Positions 53,923-63,458 of a DNA stretch of 64,000 nucleotides are shown in pieces. The position numbers were made by a program, and so were the translations under genes. The notes below the pieces were generated by a model. That model was not told where the DNA came from. It did no database searches and saw only the letters and a program-made list of their open reading frames with translations. Within the stretch, counting starts at the first letter, position 1. The number at the start of each line of letters is the position of its first letter. The stretch comes from CAADGV01 sp040290295 (GTDB lineage Bacteria; Bacteroidota; Ignavibacteria; UBA10030; UBA6906). Where the stretch lies: NCBI GenBank assembly GCA_040290295.1, contig PSMW01000011.1:40616-104615 (forward strand), written 5' to 3'.

Positions 53923-56159
53923 ATGACCGTTCTTGGTTTTTGGATCACCCTTGTTGCATTTCTCACCGCTGTCGCAGCGACGTTCACCTATTATCGTAAT
54001 GCACATCATCAACGGTATATTCTCTTTCCTGCGCGGATATGGGTGTCGCTGAGTGTCGCAAGTGTCGTTGCTGCCTCGGTGATTCTGCTTGCTCTGATTC
54101 TGAACCATGATTTCTCGAACGGGTAGGTGTACAGCTATAGCGATCGTTCGCTGCCTCTGCATTTTTTGATCTCGACATTTTACGCGGGGCAAGAGGGAAG
54201 TTTCCTGTTCTGGGCACTCTGCTCTGCCATCATCGCTCTCATGGTGCGATCGTACACATCCAAGCGAACGATCGAAAGCTCGGTGATGGCGGCGTATATG
54301 GCGATGTTCTCGTTCCTGCTATTGCTGCTGCTGTCGAAATCTCCTTTCAAATACGTTTGGGAAATGTTCCCCGACGCTCCCGTGCATCACGTTCCCCCCG
54401 ACGGGCGCGGACTCAATCCCCTTCTGCAAAACTTCTGGATGGTTGTGCATCCGCCTGTACTGTTTGTGGGCTTTGCAGCGATGGCGGTGCCGTTCAGCTT
54501 TCCCGTTACCGCGCTGTGGCGAAGACAATATCAGGAGTGGATTCCACAAGGATTTCTGTGGCTGCTCTTTGCGGTTTCGACTTTGGGAATGGGATTGATG
54601 CTGGGCGCGTATTGGGCATACGGCGTGTTGGGTGGGGTGGCTATTGGGGATGGGACCCGGTCGAAAACTCTTCCCTCGTGCCATGGCTGACCGGCGTTGC
54701 GCTCGTTCACACGATGATCGTTCAGCGGCGAACCCAACGATTCGTACGAACGAACTTCGCACTGGCGATCGTCTCGTTTTTGCTGGTGGTGTACAGCACG
54801 TTCCTCACGCGCAGCGGTATCCTGGGTGATGCCTCTGTTCATTCCTTCTCCGATCCCGGCACAACAGTGTATGGGCTGTTGCTGATGTATCTCGCCTTGA
54901 TCGCAGCGCTCGGCTTCGGGATGATGTGGGTGAGAAGGCGTGAATTGAAACCGAAGGGAGGAGAGATCGCGGGAATCCATCGCGAGACAGCGCTTGCCGC
55001 CGGAACGCTTGCTTTGCTCTTGAGCGCGGTCGTGGTGTTGGTTGGCACCAGCCTGCCGATCTTCGCAACGTCCAGCGTGGAGCCGGCGTTCTATGACCAA
55101 ACAAATCTGCCGATTGCGATTGCGATGGGATTGTTGATCGGGATCAGTTTGTATCTCCAATGGGGTACGGATGAGTGGAAAGGATTGCTGAAGCGATCGC
55201 TGCGCTCGTTTGTGCTCGCTGCAGCGTTCACCGCGACATTGTGGTTCGTCGGCGTGCAGGAGATCAGCATGATGCTCTTCGTTCTCTCGTCTGCGTTCGC
55301 GCTCCTCGTCAATCTCGAGCTCGCACTGCGCATACCGCGGACGCACCTTGGGCTTCTCGGTGGCAAGCTTGCTCATCTCGGTCTTGCCGTAATGTTTTTC
55401 GGGATGATCGCGACCGGCAAGTATGGCAGCACAAAGCATCTTTCGCTGCCGCTCAATACACCGCAGCAAGCGCTCGGCTACACGTTCACCTACACCGGCT
55501 ATTCACCGACAGACGATGGGAAGTATGCCTTCCATGTTGTTGCAGAGAAAGAGGGAAAGAAAATCGCCCTCGCACCCATCATGTTCGATGCAGGCCAGCA
55601 GGGCATCATGCGCAATCCTGATATTGCGTCGTTCATGACGAAGGACCTGTATCTCTCACCCGTCTCTATAGAAGAACACGGCGGGCATGCCGAACACGGT
55701 CATGAAACCTACACATTGCCGAAAGGCACGAGCGTCTCGTTCGGTTCGGTCAAGGCAACCTTTGTGAGGTTCGACATGAGCGCGCACGCCAACCAAGCGA
55801 TGATGGACGGCGCGCAAGGGATGACCATCGGATCAATGTTGGAGTTGACCAACGGTTCCCAACGGGAAGTGGTCGTTCCGGTGATGCACTATGCTGCCGA
55901 CGGGAAGCCGAAGTACACGCCGCAACGTTCCAAACTTCTCGACGGTGAGATCCAGCTTGTCTCCATGAACGTGGCCAGCGGCGGCACGCCCTCGACCGTG
56001 ACGGTCACGGTGCATCGAAACGGCAACGCGCAAGCTCCGGTCGAGACGTTGGTTGTCGAAGCAAGCATCAAACCGTTCGTCGTTTTGCTCTGGGCAGGGA
56101 CAGTCGTGATGACGATGGGGTTCTTTCTGGCAATTGCCAAACGCACGAAGGAGGCGTAA
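53923..56159 (+). pseudogene. ccmF: Cytochrome c assembly protein CcmF, with amber codon and frameshift
   Basis: Start ATG 53923 (MTVLGFWITLVAFLTAVA) after GAGGAG. The protein reads to an in-frame TAG at 54124-54126, in HDFSNG-stop-VYSYSDRSLP, where CcmF has a tyrosine-type position, then continues in the same frame to about 54640; there GTTGGGTGGGGTGG loses one base and the reading moves to the frame ending at 56159. Across the shift lies the haem-handling motif GWGGYWGWDPVENSSLVPWL (WWD domain). CcmF with CcmH ligates haem to apocytochrome c. About 745 codons; no ccmE/ccmH nearby. Pseudogene or two assembly errors. Confidence 0.82.
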
Positions 56160-56164
56160 CCATC

Positions 56165-56443
56165 ATGGACCATGCAATGAAACTTCCGAACAACGTTCCG
56201 GGAAAGTACTACGTCACGGATGGGTGCGACGGCTGCGCGTACTGTGCGGCAGTTGCCCCGGACAATTTCGAATTCGACAAGTCCACCAACACCTATTTCG
56301 TGGGCAACCAGACAAGCTCTCCTGAAGAAGAAGAGTTGGTTCGGGAAGCAATGGAAGACTGCCCGGTGGATGCGATACAATCCGAAACACCGACCATCAA
56401 CGCAGAAGCAGTCGAACATTATGACGGCACTGTTCGAAGTTGA
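56165..56443 (+). CDS. 4Fe-4S ferredoxin
   Basis: 92 residues. One cluster site: GCDGCAYCAAVAPDNF gives Cys-xx-Cys-xx-Cys, and DCPVDAI gives the fourth Cys followed by Pro. Small ferredoxins of this shape (the fer4_13/15 type) pass electrons to oxidoreductases. It starts five bases after the ccmF stop and overlaps the nitroreductase-like gene by 23 bases, so they share a transcript; electron donor to that flavoprotein is plausible. Confidence 0.9.
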   Translation: MDHAMKLPNNVPGKYYVTDGCDGCAYCAAVAPDNFEFDKSTNTYFVGNQTSSPEEEELVREAMEDCPVDAIQSETPTINAEAVEHYDGTVRS

Positions 56444-56972
56444 CGCCGAGCAGGGCATGGCGCAACCGACATACAATCCGCTGGCGACAACACCCTATGA
56501 AGTGGACAGCATTTCGTTTCCCCGGTCGGGAAGCTTCGCGGATCAATGCCTGCACCTTCTGCGCTACGCGATTCCTGCCCCTTCGGTGCGGAACACACAG
56601 CCGTGGAAATTCCGTCTGACGGATGCCGGGATAGCCGTGTTTGCCGATTACACGCGCCGCTTACATGTTGCCGATCCCGACAATCGTGAACTGCTGATGA
56701 GTGTCGGTGCTGCGATCACGAATCTTCGCGTTGCTGCGCCGCACTTCAGTTTTGCTGCGGAGGTCGAATACAATACCGGCAGCGCTAGGGAACTGCCGGT
56801 GGCGTTCGTGAAGCTGGAACAACGGGAAGTCTCTCGCGCTTCCACGGCGTACCTCGATTCGCTCTTCCCGATGATCACGAAGCGACACACGAACCGCTGC
56901 ACCTTAGGGTATTCGTTAGAACAACCTGCGCCGACGCCGCGCAGACCGGTTGAAGAATGTATCATCTCGTGA
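56421..56972 (+). pseudogene. Acg-type nitroreductase family FMN protein, C-terminal half missing
   Basis: 183 codons from ATG 56421. The N-terminal half of an Acg-like flavoprotein is clear: CLHLLRYAIPAPSVRNTQPW, then FADYTRRLHVADPDNRELLM and GAAITNLRVAAPHFSF, and near the end ITKRHTNRCTLGY, matching the mid-protein RRTNR motif. The family is about 320-330 residues with two half-nitroreductase domains; here the sequence stops after about 175. The FMN site is therefore incomplete. It may be a short homologue, but truncation fits the surrounding damage. Confidence 0.7.
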
Positions 56973-56992
56973 ACAACGAAAGGAGGAGGAGG

Positions 56993-57940
56993 ATGAAGCC
57001 GAACGCAAAGAACGACAACAACGGTTACTCCATCGAGGCTCATCTGATCTATGGTCAGGCGGATGATCCGCGATGGGACTATAGCCATCACCTCATTCCA
57101 CCGATGTCGGCATCGGCAACGTTTCGCTTGGATTCTGCTCAACGCGGTGCCGAAGGGTTTGCCGAGTTTGCCCATCACAGCGACGACGTGAAGGTGAGAA
57201 ATCGTGCGCCAATCTACATCTACGATCGCTTGGGCGAGCCGAACAAAGACATGCTCGAAGAAAATCTCGCCTACGCGGAAGGAGGCGACATCGCCGTGAC
57301 GTTTGCCAGCGGCATGGCTGCCATTTCCGCTGTGCTCGGCGTGCTGACGGGATCGGGGAGCGAAATCATTGCACACAAGACGCTCTATGGATGCACCTAC
57401 TCGCTTCTGACGAATTGGTATCCGCGTCTGAAAATTACGACGCATCTAACCGATTTGAGCATCGCCGACAATGTTCGCCGCTTCGTTACGCCGAACACCC
57501 GCGTCGTGTACATGGAGTCGCCCGTGAATCCGACGTTGCGACTCATCGACCTCAAAGCGGTTGCGGACATCATTCGTGAGGTGAACGCGATGCGCCCCAA
57601 GAGCAGCGCATCTACACCGTCGTGGATAGTACGTTTGCGGCGCCGTTTTGCCAGCGACCCATTTCGCTCGGCATCGACTTTGTCATTCATTCACTAACAA
57701 AAGCGATCGGCGGCTTTGGCACGGATATCGGCGGCGCGGTCGTCGGTCCGGCGTGGAGCTACGATCGGCTCATGTTGTATCGCAAAGACTTANNNNNNNN
57801 NNNNNNNNNNNNNNNNNNNNNNNNNNNNNNNNNNNNNNNNNNNNNNNNNNNNNNNNNNTGCGTCAGATGCAAGCAACGGCACAGAAAGTTGCAGAGTTTC
57901 TCGCTACGCGCCCCGAAATTGAATGCGTTCAGCTACGCCA
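56993..57940 (+). pseudogene. Cys/Met metabolism PLP enzyme (methionine gamma-lyase / cystathionine gamma-synthase type), broken
   Basis: Start ATG 56993 after GGAGGAGGAGG. The first 200 codons are clear: IYIYDRLGEPNKDMLEENLA, ASGMAAISAVLGVLTGSGSE, HKTLYGCTYSLLTNWYPRLK. At about 57603 one base is missing (MRPK-EQRIYTVVDSTFAAP would follow); the PLP-lysine region SLTKAIGGFGTDIGGAVVG reads in the next frame. A 66-N gap (57793-57858) follows, then MQATAQKVAEFLATRPEIEC in yet another frame, and homology ends at about 57940. Normal length is about 400. Frame damage plus chimeric 3' end make it non-functional as assembled. Confidence 0.82.
57793..57858. other. Assembly gap (66 N)
   Basis: Run of N inside the PLP enzyme; length is an estimate. 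Confidence 0.99.
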
Positions 57941-57944
57941 TCAA

Positions 57945-58740
57945 CGCACAGCGGCTGACCAGGACGGAGACCATCCCGCTCTGTTTTACGCTCTCCCGCT
58001 TGCAGATAGTTGCTACAGTTTCCTACGGTGCCACCGGCAGCGCTACATTTGTGCTTCGCGATCGGTCGCAGCAGATCTTCCATGCGGATACATTGAAACT
58101 CCCCGGCTCGTATCACATTCTTCCCGGCAGTGGCGTTCCTGCGTCGATAGCTGTGTCGTTCGCGAATTTCACCGGAGTGTTAACTTACATGCTTCTGGGA
58201 TTCACGAACTTCGACACGATGTCGGTGCACGAGTTTCCTACATCGATTGGCTCGCAATGGAAGTACGCAGTGTACGACAGTCTCGCTCAACAGCGCGACA
58301 CGCTCGTTGTTACCATTCTGGGTCGGACTGTTTTGCCTGGCGACATTCCGGCTTTCATCTGGCAGTTTGCCTACCGCTCGCGTATCGATACGCAGTACGT
58401 CAGCACGCTTGCTGATACCGTTCGGTTTTACACCTCCTCATTCGATGAATGGTCACAGCCGAACTACGTCTTTCCGCTCTAGCTGAACAAGGCCTGGCAT
58501 TTGAACCCATGGGAAAATGCCTCTGTCTCACACATTGGCGGGATCGCAACGCCTGCAGGCGCTTTTCCCGTATCGTATCTCGTCGAGAAGACGTGGGGTG
58601 GGTTCAATGATTATGGAAGATTGCGAACGTGGCTCGTCCCACGTGTAGGAATCGTGAAGCTCCATCGAAAGGGAGTGAGCTTTGCGGATGCAAACCTCAT
58701 CTGGGAGTTGATAGAAAGCAGAATCGTGACGTCGCACTGA
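57945..58740 (+). pseudogene. Headless secreted-type protein with internal amber codon
   Basis: Without any start of its own the frame runs from the end of the PLP homology (about 57945) to TAG at 58480-58482 (…SQPNYVFPL), and continues in the same frame from LNKAWHLNPWENASVSHIGG to a TGA at 58738. The two halves read as one protein: SIGSQWKYAVYDSLAQQRDT, WQFAYRSRIDTQYVSTLADT, then AFPVSYLVEKTWGGFNDYGR. This style (Thr/Ser-rich strands, 'WKYAVYDS', 'SYLVEKTWGGFNDYGRLRTW') is that of exported proteins of FCB bacteria with unknown function. No signal peptide remains, so the 5' end was lost at the junction. Confidence 0.6.
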
Positions 58741-59149
58741 GTGGTGACCGGCTTGAGCTACGATCGATCGGCGGACGTGGAGAAAGTCGGTAACGAAAGA
58801 GCTTCGAAGTGTACATCAGCGACTTTCGGTTGTGAGAAAAACGAACTGTTCAAGCGTAAATCCATGAGAAGCCCGGAACGTGGAGGGCAAAAGATGAGAA
58901 TGCGACGATGGTGGAGATTGCCCTCTCGTACACGAAGAATGGAACCCACGTCCTCCCTCCGATAACCATAGGAGAGCTATCGACGTGCCGGCGTGCTCTC
59001 TCCTTCCTTAAGTCTTCGCGTACAGTATCACGGCGGAGCAGTTGACGGCATCGCACACGATCCCACTCGTGTCCAAGTGGAGCGTTCTTTGTTCTTGCAT
59101 TTCATCCTTTCGTTCAATACCATGAGGCGTCAGGAAAATCTCTGTGTAC
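58741..59149. other. Intergenic region without a gene
   Basis: 409 bases before the lipoprotein/TonB receptor pair. A weak inverted repeat GAGAGC / GCTCTC lies at 58972-59000. I looked for a cobalamin riboswitch box and saw none. Confidence 0.5.
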
Positions 59150-59680
59150 ATGAATCGAAGACTGCTGATACCTGTACTGCTGTATTTGTTCATCCTGGTG
59201 TTGTACGGCTGTGATAAGGGGCTGAATCCTGATCCTTCCGGTTTCAGCGGGGTTATTCGTCTCACCAATTGGCCTCCGCCCGACAGCGTGTGGGAACTGC
59301 GACTTGTTGCTTTCAAGAATCCGCCGACCGATAGCTCCAGTCTGATCATCGAATGGCTGCGCGGGAACGTGTTGGTCTATCCGCCGATCGGCTCGCCATC
59401 CTTTACCAAGACCGACAGCACAGGACGGTTCGTGGATTCCATTCGATACAATGTCTTGCTCCAAGGTATCGATGTGGACGAACCGGTTCGGTACAGCTAC
59501 GTTGCGCTGGCGTGGCGCTACAGCCCGAATGTGTTCACCGATTGGCGACCTGCAGGCATTTACACCCATCAGCAGGGGTCGTTCATTCCGCGTCCGCTGG
59601 TGATCGCGAAGCATCAGTTCGTTCGCGGCGTGGATATCCTCTGCGATTTCCGAAACCCACCACCACGGCCGTGGCGATGA
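59150..59680 (+). CDS. Lipoprotein, partner of the TonB receptor
   Basis: 176 residues from ATG 59150. Signal peptide II with lipobox VLYGC (Cys near 21). The rest is beta-rich with an even spread of prolines (FSGVIRLTNWPPPDSVWELR, DEPVRYSYVALAWRYSPNVF) and no domain I know. The last four bases overlap the TonB receptor start (ATGA 59677-59680), so they are translated together; lipoproteins coupled to TonB receptors often act as surface-exposed binding lids, which would be the inference here. Confidence 0.8.
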   Translation: MNRRLLIPVLLYLFILVLYGCDKGLNPDPSGFSGVIRLTNWPPPDSVWELRLVAFKNPPTDSSSLIIEWLRGNVLVYPPIGSPSFTKTDSTGRFVDSIRYNVLLQGIDVDEPVRYSYVALAWRYSPNVFTDWRPAGIYTHQQGSFIPRPLVIAKHQFVRGVDILCDFRNPPPRPWR

Positions 59681-61920
59681 GACGACGCCTGTTCCTCTTT
59701 CTTTCCTTCCTCCTGTTCACTGGTACCGCGCGTGCGTCTGCAGAAGTCGGAACAATCGTCGGCACTGTAACCGGTGCGGGCGACCTTGAGGCTGAACCGC
59801 TTGTCGGTGTTGTGGTGTCCGTCCAAGGCACGGCTCGCGGCACGACGACGAATGCGCAAGGGCGCTTTCGCATTGCCGAGCTCCAGCCTGGTCGGTACAC
59901 GTTGGTCTTTTCGTTGGTTGGCTATCGGCGTGAAATGCGTGAGGGTGTGGAGGTGATCGATGGTGTGGAAACCGAAATCGATGTGGTGATGACACAAGCA
60001 CCGATGCAAATTGAGCCGGTCGTGGTCACAGCGAACAAGCGGCCGCAATCGTTGGAAGAGGTTCCCGTTTCGACATCGGTGCAGGGGAGAACGGAGATCG
60101 CTTTTCGCAATGCGCAGACGATCGAAGACGCGCTCCGCTACGTGCCGGGTGTGAACATCACGGGAAGACAAGTGAACATTCGTGGATCGAGCGGCTACGC
60201 GATCGGCGTCGGGAGCCGCGTCATGATGCAACTCGACGGCATCCCTTTCATCACGGGGGATACCGGCGAGCTGATTTTCGAAGCGGTTCCCGTCGGGCAA
60301 ATCGAGCGGATCGAAGTCCTCAAAGGAGCAAGCTCTGCACTCTACGGCACGAGCGCATTGGGCGGCGTCGTCAACGTCATTACGAGGCCGATTCCGGAAA
60401 TTCCCGAAACCTTCCTCCGCACGTACGGCGGCTTGTACAACAAACCGTCGTTCGAAAAATGGAAATGGACCGATCGCAATCTCTACTTCACGGGCATCGC
60501 CCTCAGCCACGCATTTCGTGCAGGCGATCTCGGCATCGTGTTCGCTCTTTCCCGTCAAACCGACGACGGATATCGGAAGAACGATCACCGCAAACGGCAC
60601 AATGTGTTTCTCAGAACGGAAGAACGGTTTGCTTCCGAGAATTCCCTGACGCTCACCTTCGGGCTGCTGAACGAATATGGAGGGAAGTTTAACTATTGGC
60701 AGAACTTGGATTCGGCGTTCATCCCGTTCCGCTTGCAGCGCGATGACGAAATCAAATCCACCCGCTATTACATCAGCGGCATCTATCGTGACGTCATCGC
60801 GTCGAATCTGTTGTTCACCGCGAAGGGAATCTGGAATCACAACAACTTCGTCTCCACCACGTGGCACGATTCCGGCGCAGGGCGATGGAAGGACATCAAG
60901 GCTTCGACAGCGGACGGCTTTCGTCTCGATGCGGGCGCGACGTGGTTTTACGATCCTCACCATACTTTCACGTTCGGCATCGAGGCACAACTCGATCTGG
61001 TCACGTCCGATCTGTTCAGCGATCGTCAAGCGAAAGGTGGGGCGCTGTATGGGCAAGACGAATGGAAGATCGATGACGAATGGACACTGACGCTCGGTGC
61101 GCGCCTCGATCTCCCGTCGCTCTACCTCGCCGAATCGTCACCGCAAGTCAACCCAAAACTCGCGCTCAGCTACTCGCCGTTTGAGGGAACGACGTTCCGT
61201 ACGTCGTTCGGGCGAGGGTTCCGAGTGCCGTCGGTGGCCGAGGCGTGGGTGTCGCTCGATCTCGGCTTGGGATTCTTTGTCCCGAGTCCGAGCCTCAAGC
61301 CCGAACGCAGTTATTCGTACGAGCTTGGCGTATCGCATCGGCTGGGGGAGATGGGCACCGTCGATTTTGCGTTGTTTTCATCTTGGTACGACGACCTTGT
61401 GGAGCCGCGGGCATATTCCAACGACACACGGGACACGCTGTTCGTCAAATGGCAGAACGTTGCGCGTGCCCGCGTGCAGGGGTTCGAAACCTCGGTCGCG
61501 TTGGGATTCCTCGACGGCGCGTTACAGTACCGCTTGGGTTACACCTACACCTACCCCCAAGACCTAAGTTCCCCGGATTCGGTGGCACCTCGTAAGAACA
61601 ACATTTTGCCCTATCGCCCTCGGCACGTGTTGTACACCAGCATGGTAGGCTCGCTCGGGGTCGTGCGTGTTGGCGTCGATTTTCGTTACATGAGTCGTGT
61701 GGATCGCGTCTATGACCTGTTTGCGATCATCCAGGATGCCGACGAACGGGTGGCGATTGTGGTCACGGATTTCCGTTTCGGCGCCGACTTCGCGTCTCTG
61801 GGCATTCCGCTGACGGCGACGTTCAACATCAACAACGCGTTCCGTTACAACTATCTCGAACTCACGGCAAATGTGAGTCCACCGAGAACATTCGTACTCG
61901 CACTGGAAGCAAGACTTTGA
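59677..61920 (+). CDS. TonB-dependent outer-membrane receptor
   Basis: 747 residues from ATG 59677. Signal peptide MRRRLFLFLSFLLFTGTARA; carboxypeptidase-D-like regulatory domain at about 25-110 (GTIVGTVTGAGDLEAEPLVG); plug domain from about 125 (QTIEDALRYVPGVNITGRQV, NIRGSSGYAIGVGSRVMM, LYGTSALGGVVNVIT); barrel to the end, closing with PRTFVLALEARL. Length and plug are those of vitamin B12/siderophore or metal receptors rather than of SusC glycan porins. Energised by TonB-ExbBD. Coupled to the lipoprotein upstream. Confidence 0.93.
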   Translation: MRRRLFLFLSFLLFTGTARASAEVGTIVGTVTGAGDLEAEPLVGVVVSVQGTARGTTTNAQGRFRIAELQPGRYTLVFSLVGYRREMREGVEVIDGVETEIDVVMTQAPMQIEPVVVTANKRPQSLEEVPVSTSVQGRTEIAFRNAQTIEDALRYVPGVNITGRQVNIRGSSGYAIGVGSRVMMQLDGIPFITGDTGELIFEAVPVGQIERIEVLKGASSALYGTSALGGVVNVITRPIPEIPETFLRTYGGLYNKPSFEKWKWTDRNLYFTGIALSHAFRAGDLGIVFALSRQTDDGYRKNDHRKRHNVFLRTEERFASENSLTLTFGLLNEYGGKFNYWQNLDSAFIPFRLQRDDEIKSTRYYISGIYRDVIASNLLFTAKGIWNHNNFVSTTWHDSGAGRWKDIKASTADGFRLDAGATWFYDPHHTFTFGIEAQLDLVTSDLFSDRQAKGGALYGQDEWKIDDEWTLTLGARLDLPSLYLAESSPQVNPKLALSYSPFEGTTFRTSFGRGFRVPSVAEAWVSLDLGLGFFVPSPSLKPERSYSYELGVSHRLGEMGTVDFALFSSWYDDLVEPRAYSNDTRDTLFVKWQNVARARVQGFETSVALGFLDGALQYRLGYTYTYPQDLSSPDSVAPRKNNILPYRPRHVLYTSMVGSLGVVRVGVDFRYMSRVDRVYDLFAIIQDADERVAIVVTDFRFGADFASLGIPLTATFNINNAFRYNYLELTANVSPPRTFVLALEARL

Positions 61921-61971
61921 GTCGAGCGACCAAGGAAGGTCGTTCTTTCACAACAACCAAGAGGAGGATCC

Positions 61972-63063
61972 ATGAAAGCATACGTACAGCGGTGTTTTTT
62001 CCTGTGCGCGTCATTGGGTGCATTGACAGCACACGGTCAGATTACCATCACCTCGGCCGATGTGACATCGCAATTCGCCGTCGGGAACACGTTGACCTAT
62101 CGGTTCGATACTCTCACCACATCCGTCAATATCGGTGCACCGGGGGCGTCGTCGTGGAATTTCAGCTTCTTGAGAAGCGATTCCGTGCAAGCGCTCACGA
62201 GCGTCGCGTTGTCGAGTGTTCCTTCGAGCATACGCAATCAATTCCCGGGCACTTCCTACGCCATGCGAGCCTCTTTGACCTTTCAGGGCCTTTCGGGTAC
62301 TGCCTACCAATTCTTCACACTTTCAGGTGACCTGCTCAATCCGGGATTCGGGGCGCGAGACAATGGAACCGGCTTTCTGATTCTCACATCGAAGAACAAC
62401 CCAACGGAGTTGTTCTACAAGTTACCGTCAACACTCGGCACGTTGTGGCGCACCACTTTTACCACCACGCTTGCGCTGAACGGAAGCGCGTTGAGCACAA
62501 CCACGCACGACGCGACGTACGTAGTAGATGCCTACGGCCCGATGACGTTTCCGGGAGGCGCGGTCCACGAAGCGCTCCGCATACGAAAGACCGATATCAT
62601 CAACGGCACGCCCGTCCGAAGCTTCATCTTTCTCGCACGCAATGCAGCATCGGTGATCATTACGGCGTGCGACACGAACGTGATTAGTGGAACGATCACG
62701 CACTGCGGCAGCAACATCCAATGGAGTTCGCCCATCAATACGGACGTACAAGCAAGCGGCGATCTTCCGTCGGGCTTTGCACTCGAGCAGAATTATCCGA
62801 ATCCGATCTCCGCGCAGAGCGCGTCATCCTCCGGCGGCAGTCTTTCGACCACTATTCGCTTCTCGGTACCGCAAGCATCTGTCGTGTCGCTCAAAGTGTT
62901 CAACGCGCTCGGTCAGGAGGTTGCGCAGCTTGTCGCCGGCGAACATGCCACCGGCGCGTATGCTGTTCGGTGGAACGCCAACGAACTTGCCTCTGGTGTG
63001 TACTATTACCGGCTTACGGCCGGAGGTGTTGTGCAAACGAAGAGGATGGTGGTAGTTCGATAG
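61972..63063 (+). CDS. Secreted protein with type IX secretion (Por-secretion) C-terminal sorting domain
   Basis: 363 residues with AGGAGG six bases before ATG 61972. Signal peptide MKAYVQRCFFLCASLGALTA with cleavage near AHGQ. The middle is beta-rich and unlike known families. The C-terminal 100 residues are a TIGR04183-type sorting domain: FALEQNYPNPISAQ..., TTIRFSVPQASVVSLKVFNA, LGQEVAQLVAGEH, NELASGVYYYRLTAGG and final KRMVVVR. It is exported by Sec, then by the T9SS, and the tail is removed. A Ser-rich insertion (QSASSSGGSLS) sits between NYPNP and TTIRF. Strong evidence for a T9SS in the host. Confidence 0.92.
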   Translation: MKAYVQRCFFLCASLGALTAHGQITITSADVTSQFAVGNTLTYRFDTLTTSVNIGAPGASSWNFSFLRSDSVQALTSVALSSVPSSIRNQFPGTSYAMRASLTFQGLSGTAYQFFTLSGDLLNPGFGARDNGTGFLILTSKNNPTELFYKLPSTLGTLWRTTFTTTLALNGSALSTTTHDATYVVDAYGPMTFPGGAVHEALRIRKTDIINGTPVRSFIFLARNAASVIITACDTNVISGTITHCGSNIQWSSPINTDVQASGDLPSGFALEQNYPNPISAQSASSSGGSLSTTIRFSVPQASVVSLKVFNALGQEVAQLVAGEHATGAYAVRWNANELASGVYYYRLTAGGVVQTKRMVVVR

Positions 63064-63098
63064 GGTTCGATAGGGAAGGGTTTCACTATCGTTGTTGC

Positions 63099-63320
63099 AT
63101 GACGGTCGAGACGTCGGTCAGCAAACTCATCACCATTCAACAAGGCCACGACGACGAGACAAAAGTCCGCGGGTTCATGTGTCCGCTGATGATCAAAGGG
63201 AATCCAGAGTTGATCCGACTTGCATATGAGAGCGGATTGGGTGAAAAGGGGAGTTTGGGGTTTGGCTTTATTGAATTGGCAAATACTTGTAGGTCGAGTA
63301 GCTTGCTCGACCATCAATAG
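63099..63320 (+). pseudogene. cas6: Cas6 remnant (C-terminal region only)
   Basis: 73 codons. They match the end of Cas6, the CRISPR RNA endoribonuclease: SKLITIQQGHDDETKVRGFM, CPLMIKGNPELIRLAYES and the glycine-rich signature GLGEKGSLGFGFIEL. The N-terminal ferredoxin-like domain with the catalytic residues (about 170 residues) is missing; the start of the homology is only 30 bases after the stop of the T9SS protein, so the 5' part was lost by deletion or misassembly. Stop at 63318-63320. Confidence 0.85.
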
Positions 63321-63407
63321 TCTGTCGAACAGTCTGTCTAACCTCTGCATGACGGCAAACATAGCATATGATTGTCGCAATCTCAAATATCATAGGAGGA
63401 CTTTACG

Positions 63408-63458
63408 ATGAGAATAGCGGTGGAGTATGAGATGATTCGAATGGAGGTACAACGATGA
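63408..63458 (+). CDS. 16-codon leader ORF before cas8b
   Basis: AGGAGGA (63394-63400) lies seven bases before an ATG opening MRIAVEYEMIRMEVQR, whose TGA overlaps the cas8b ATG (ATGA 63455-63458). It reads like a coupling leader rather than a protein; too short for family assignment. Confidence 0.4.
   Translation: MRIAVEYEMIRMEVQR

Noticed and set aside
54124..58482. Amber-codon recoding (pyrrolysine or reassigned TAG)
   Set aside because: TAG acts as a normal stop in intact genes here, for example directly before the flippase start and at the end of the ArsB-type permease; only broken genes have internal TAG.
58741..59149. Cobalamin or other riboswitch upstream of the TonB receptor
   Set aside because: No B12-box-like core or other known conserved element seen by eye.
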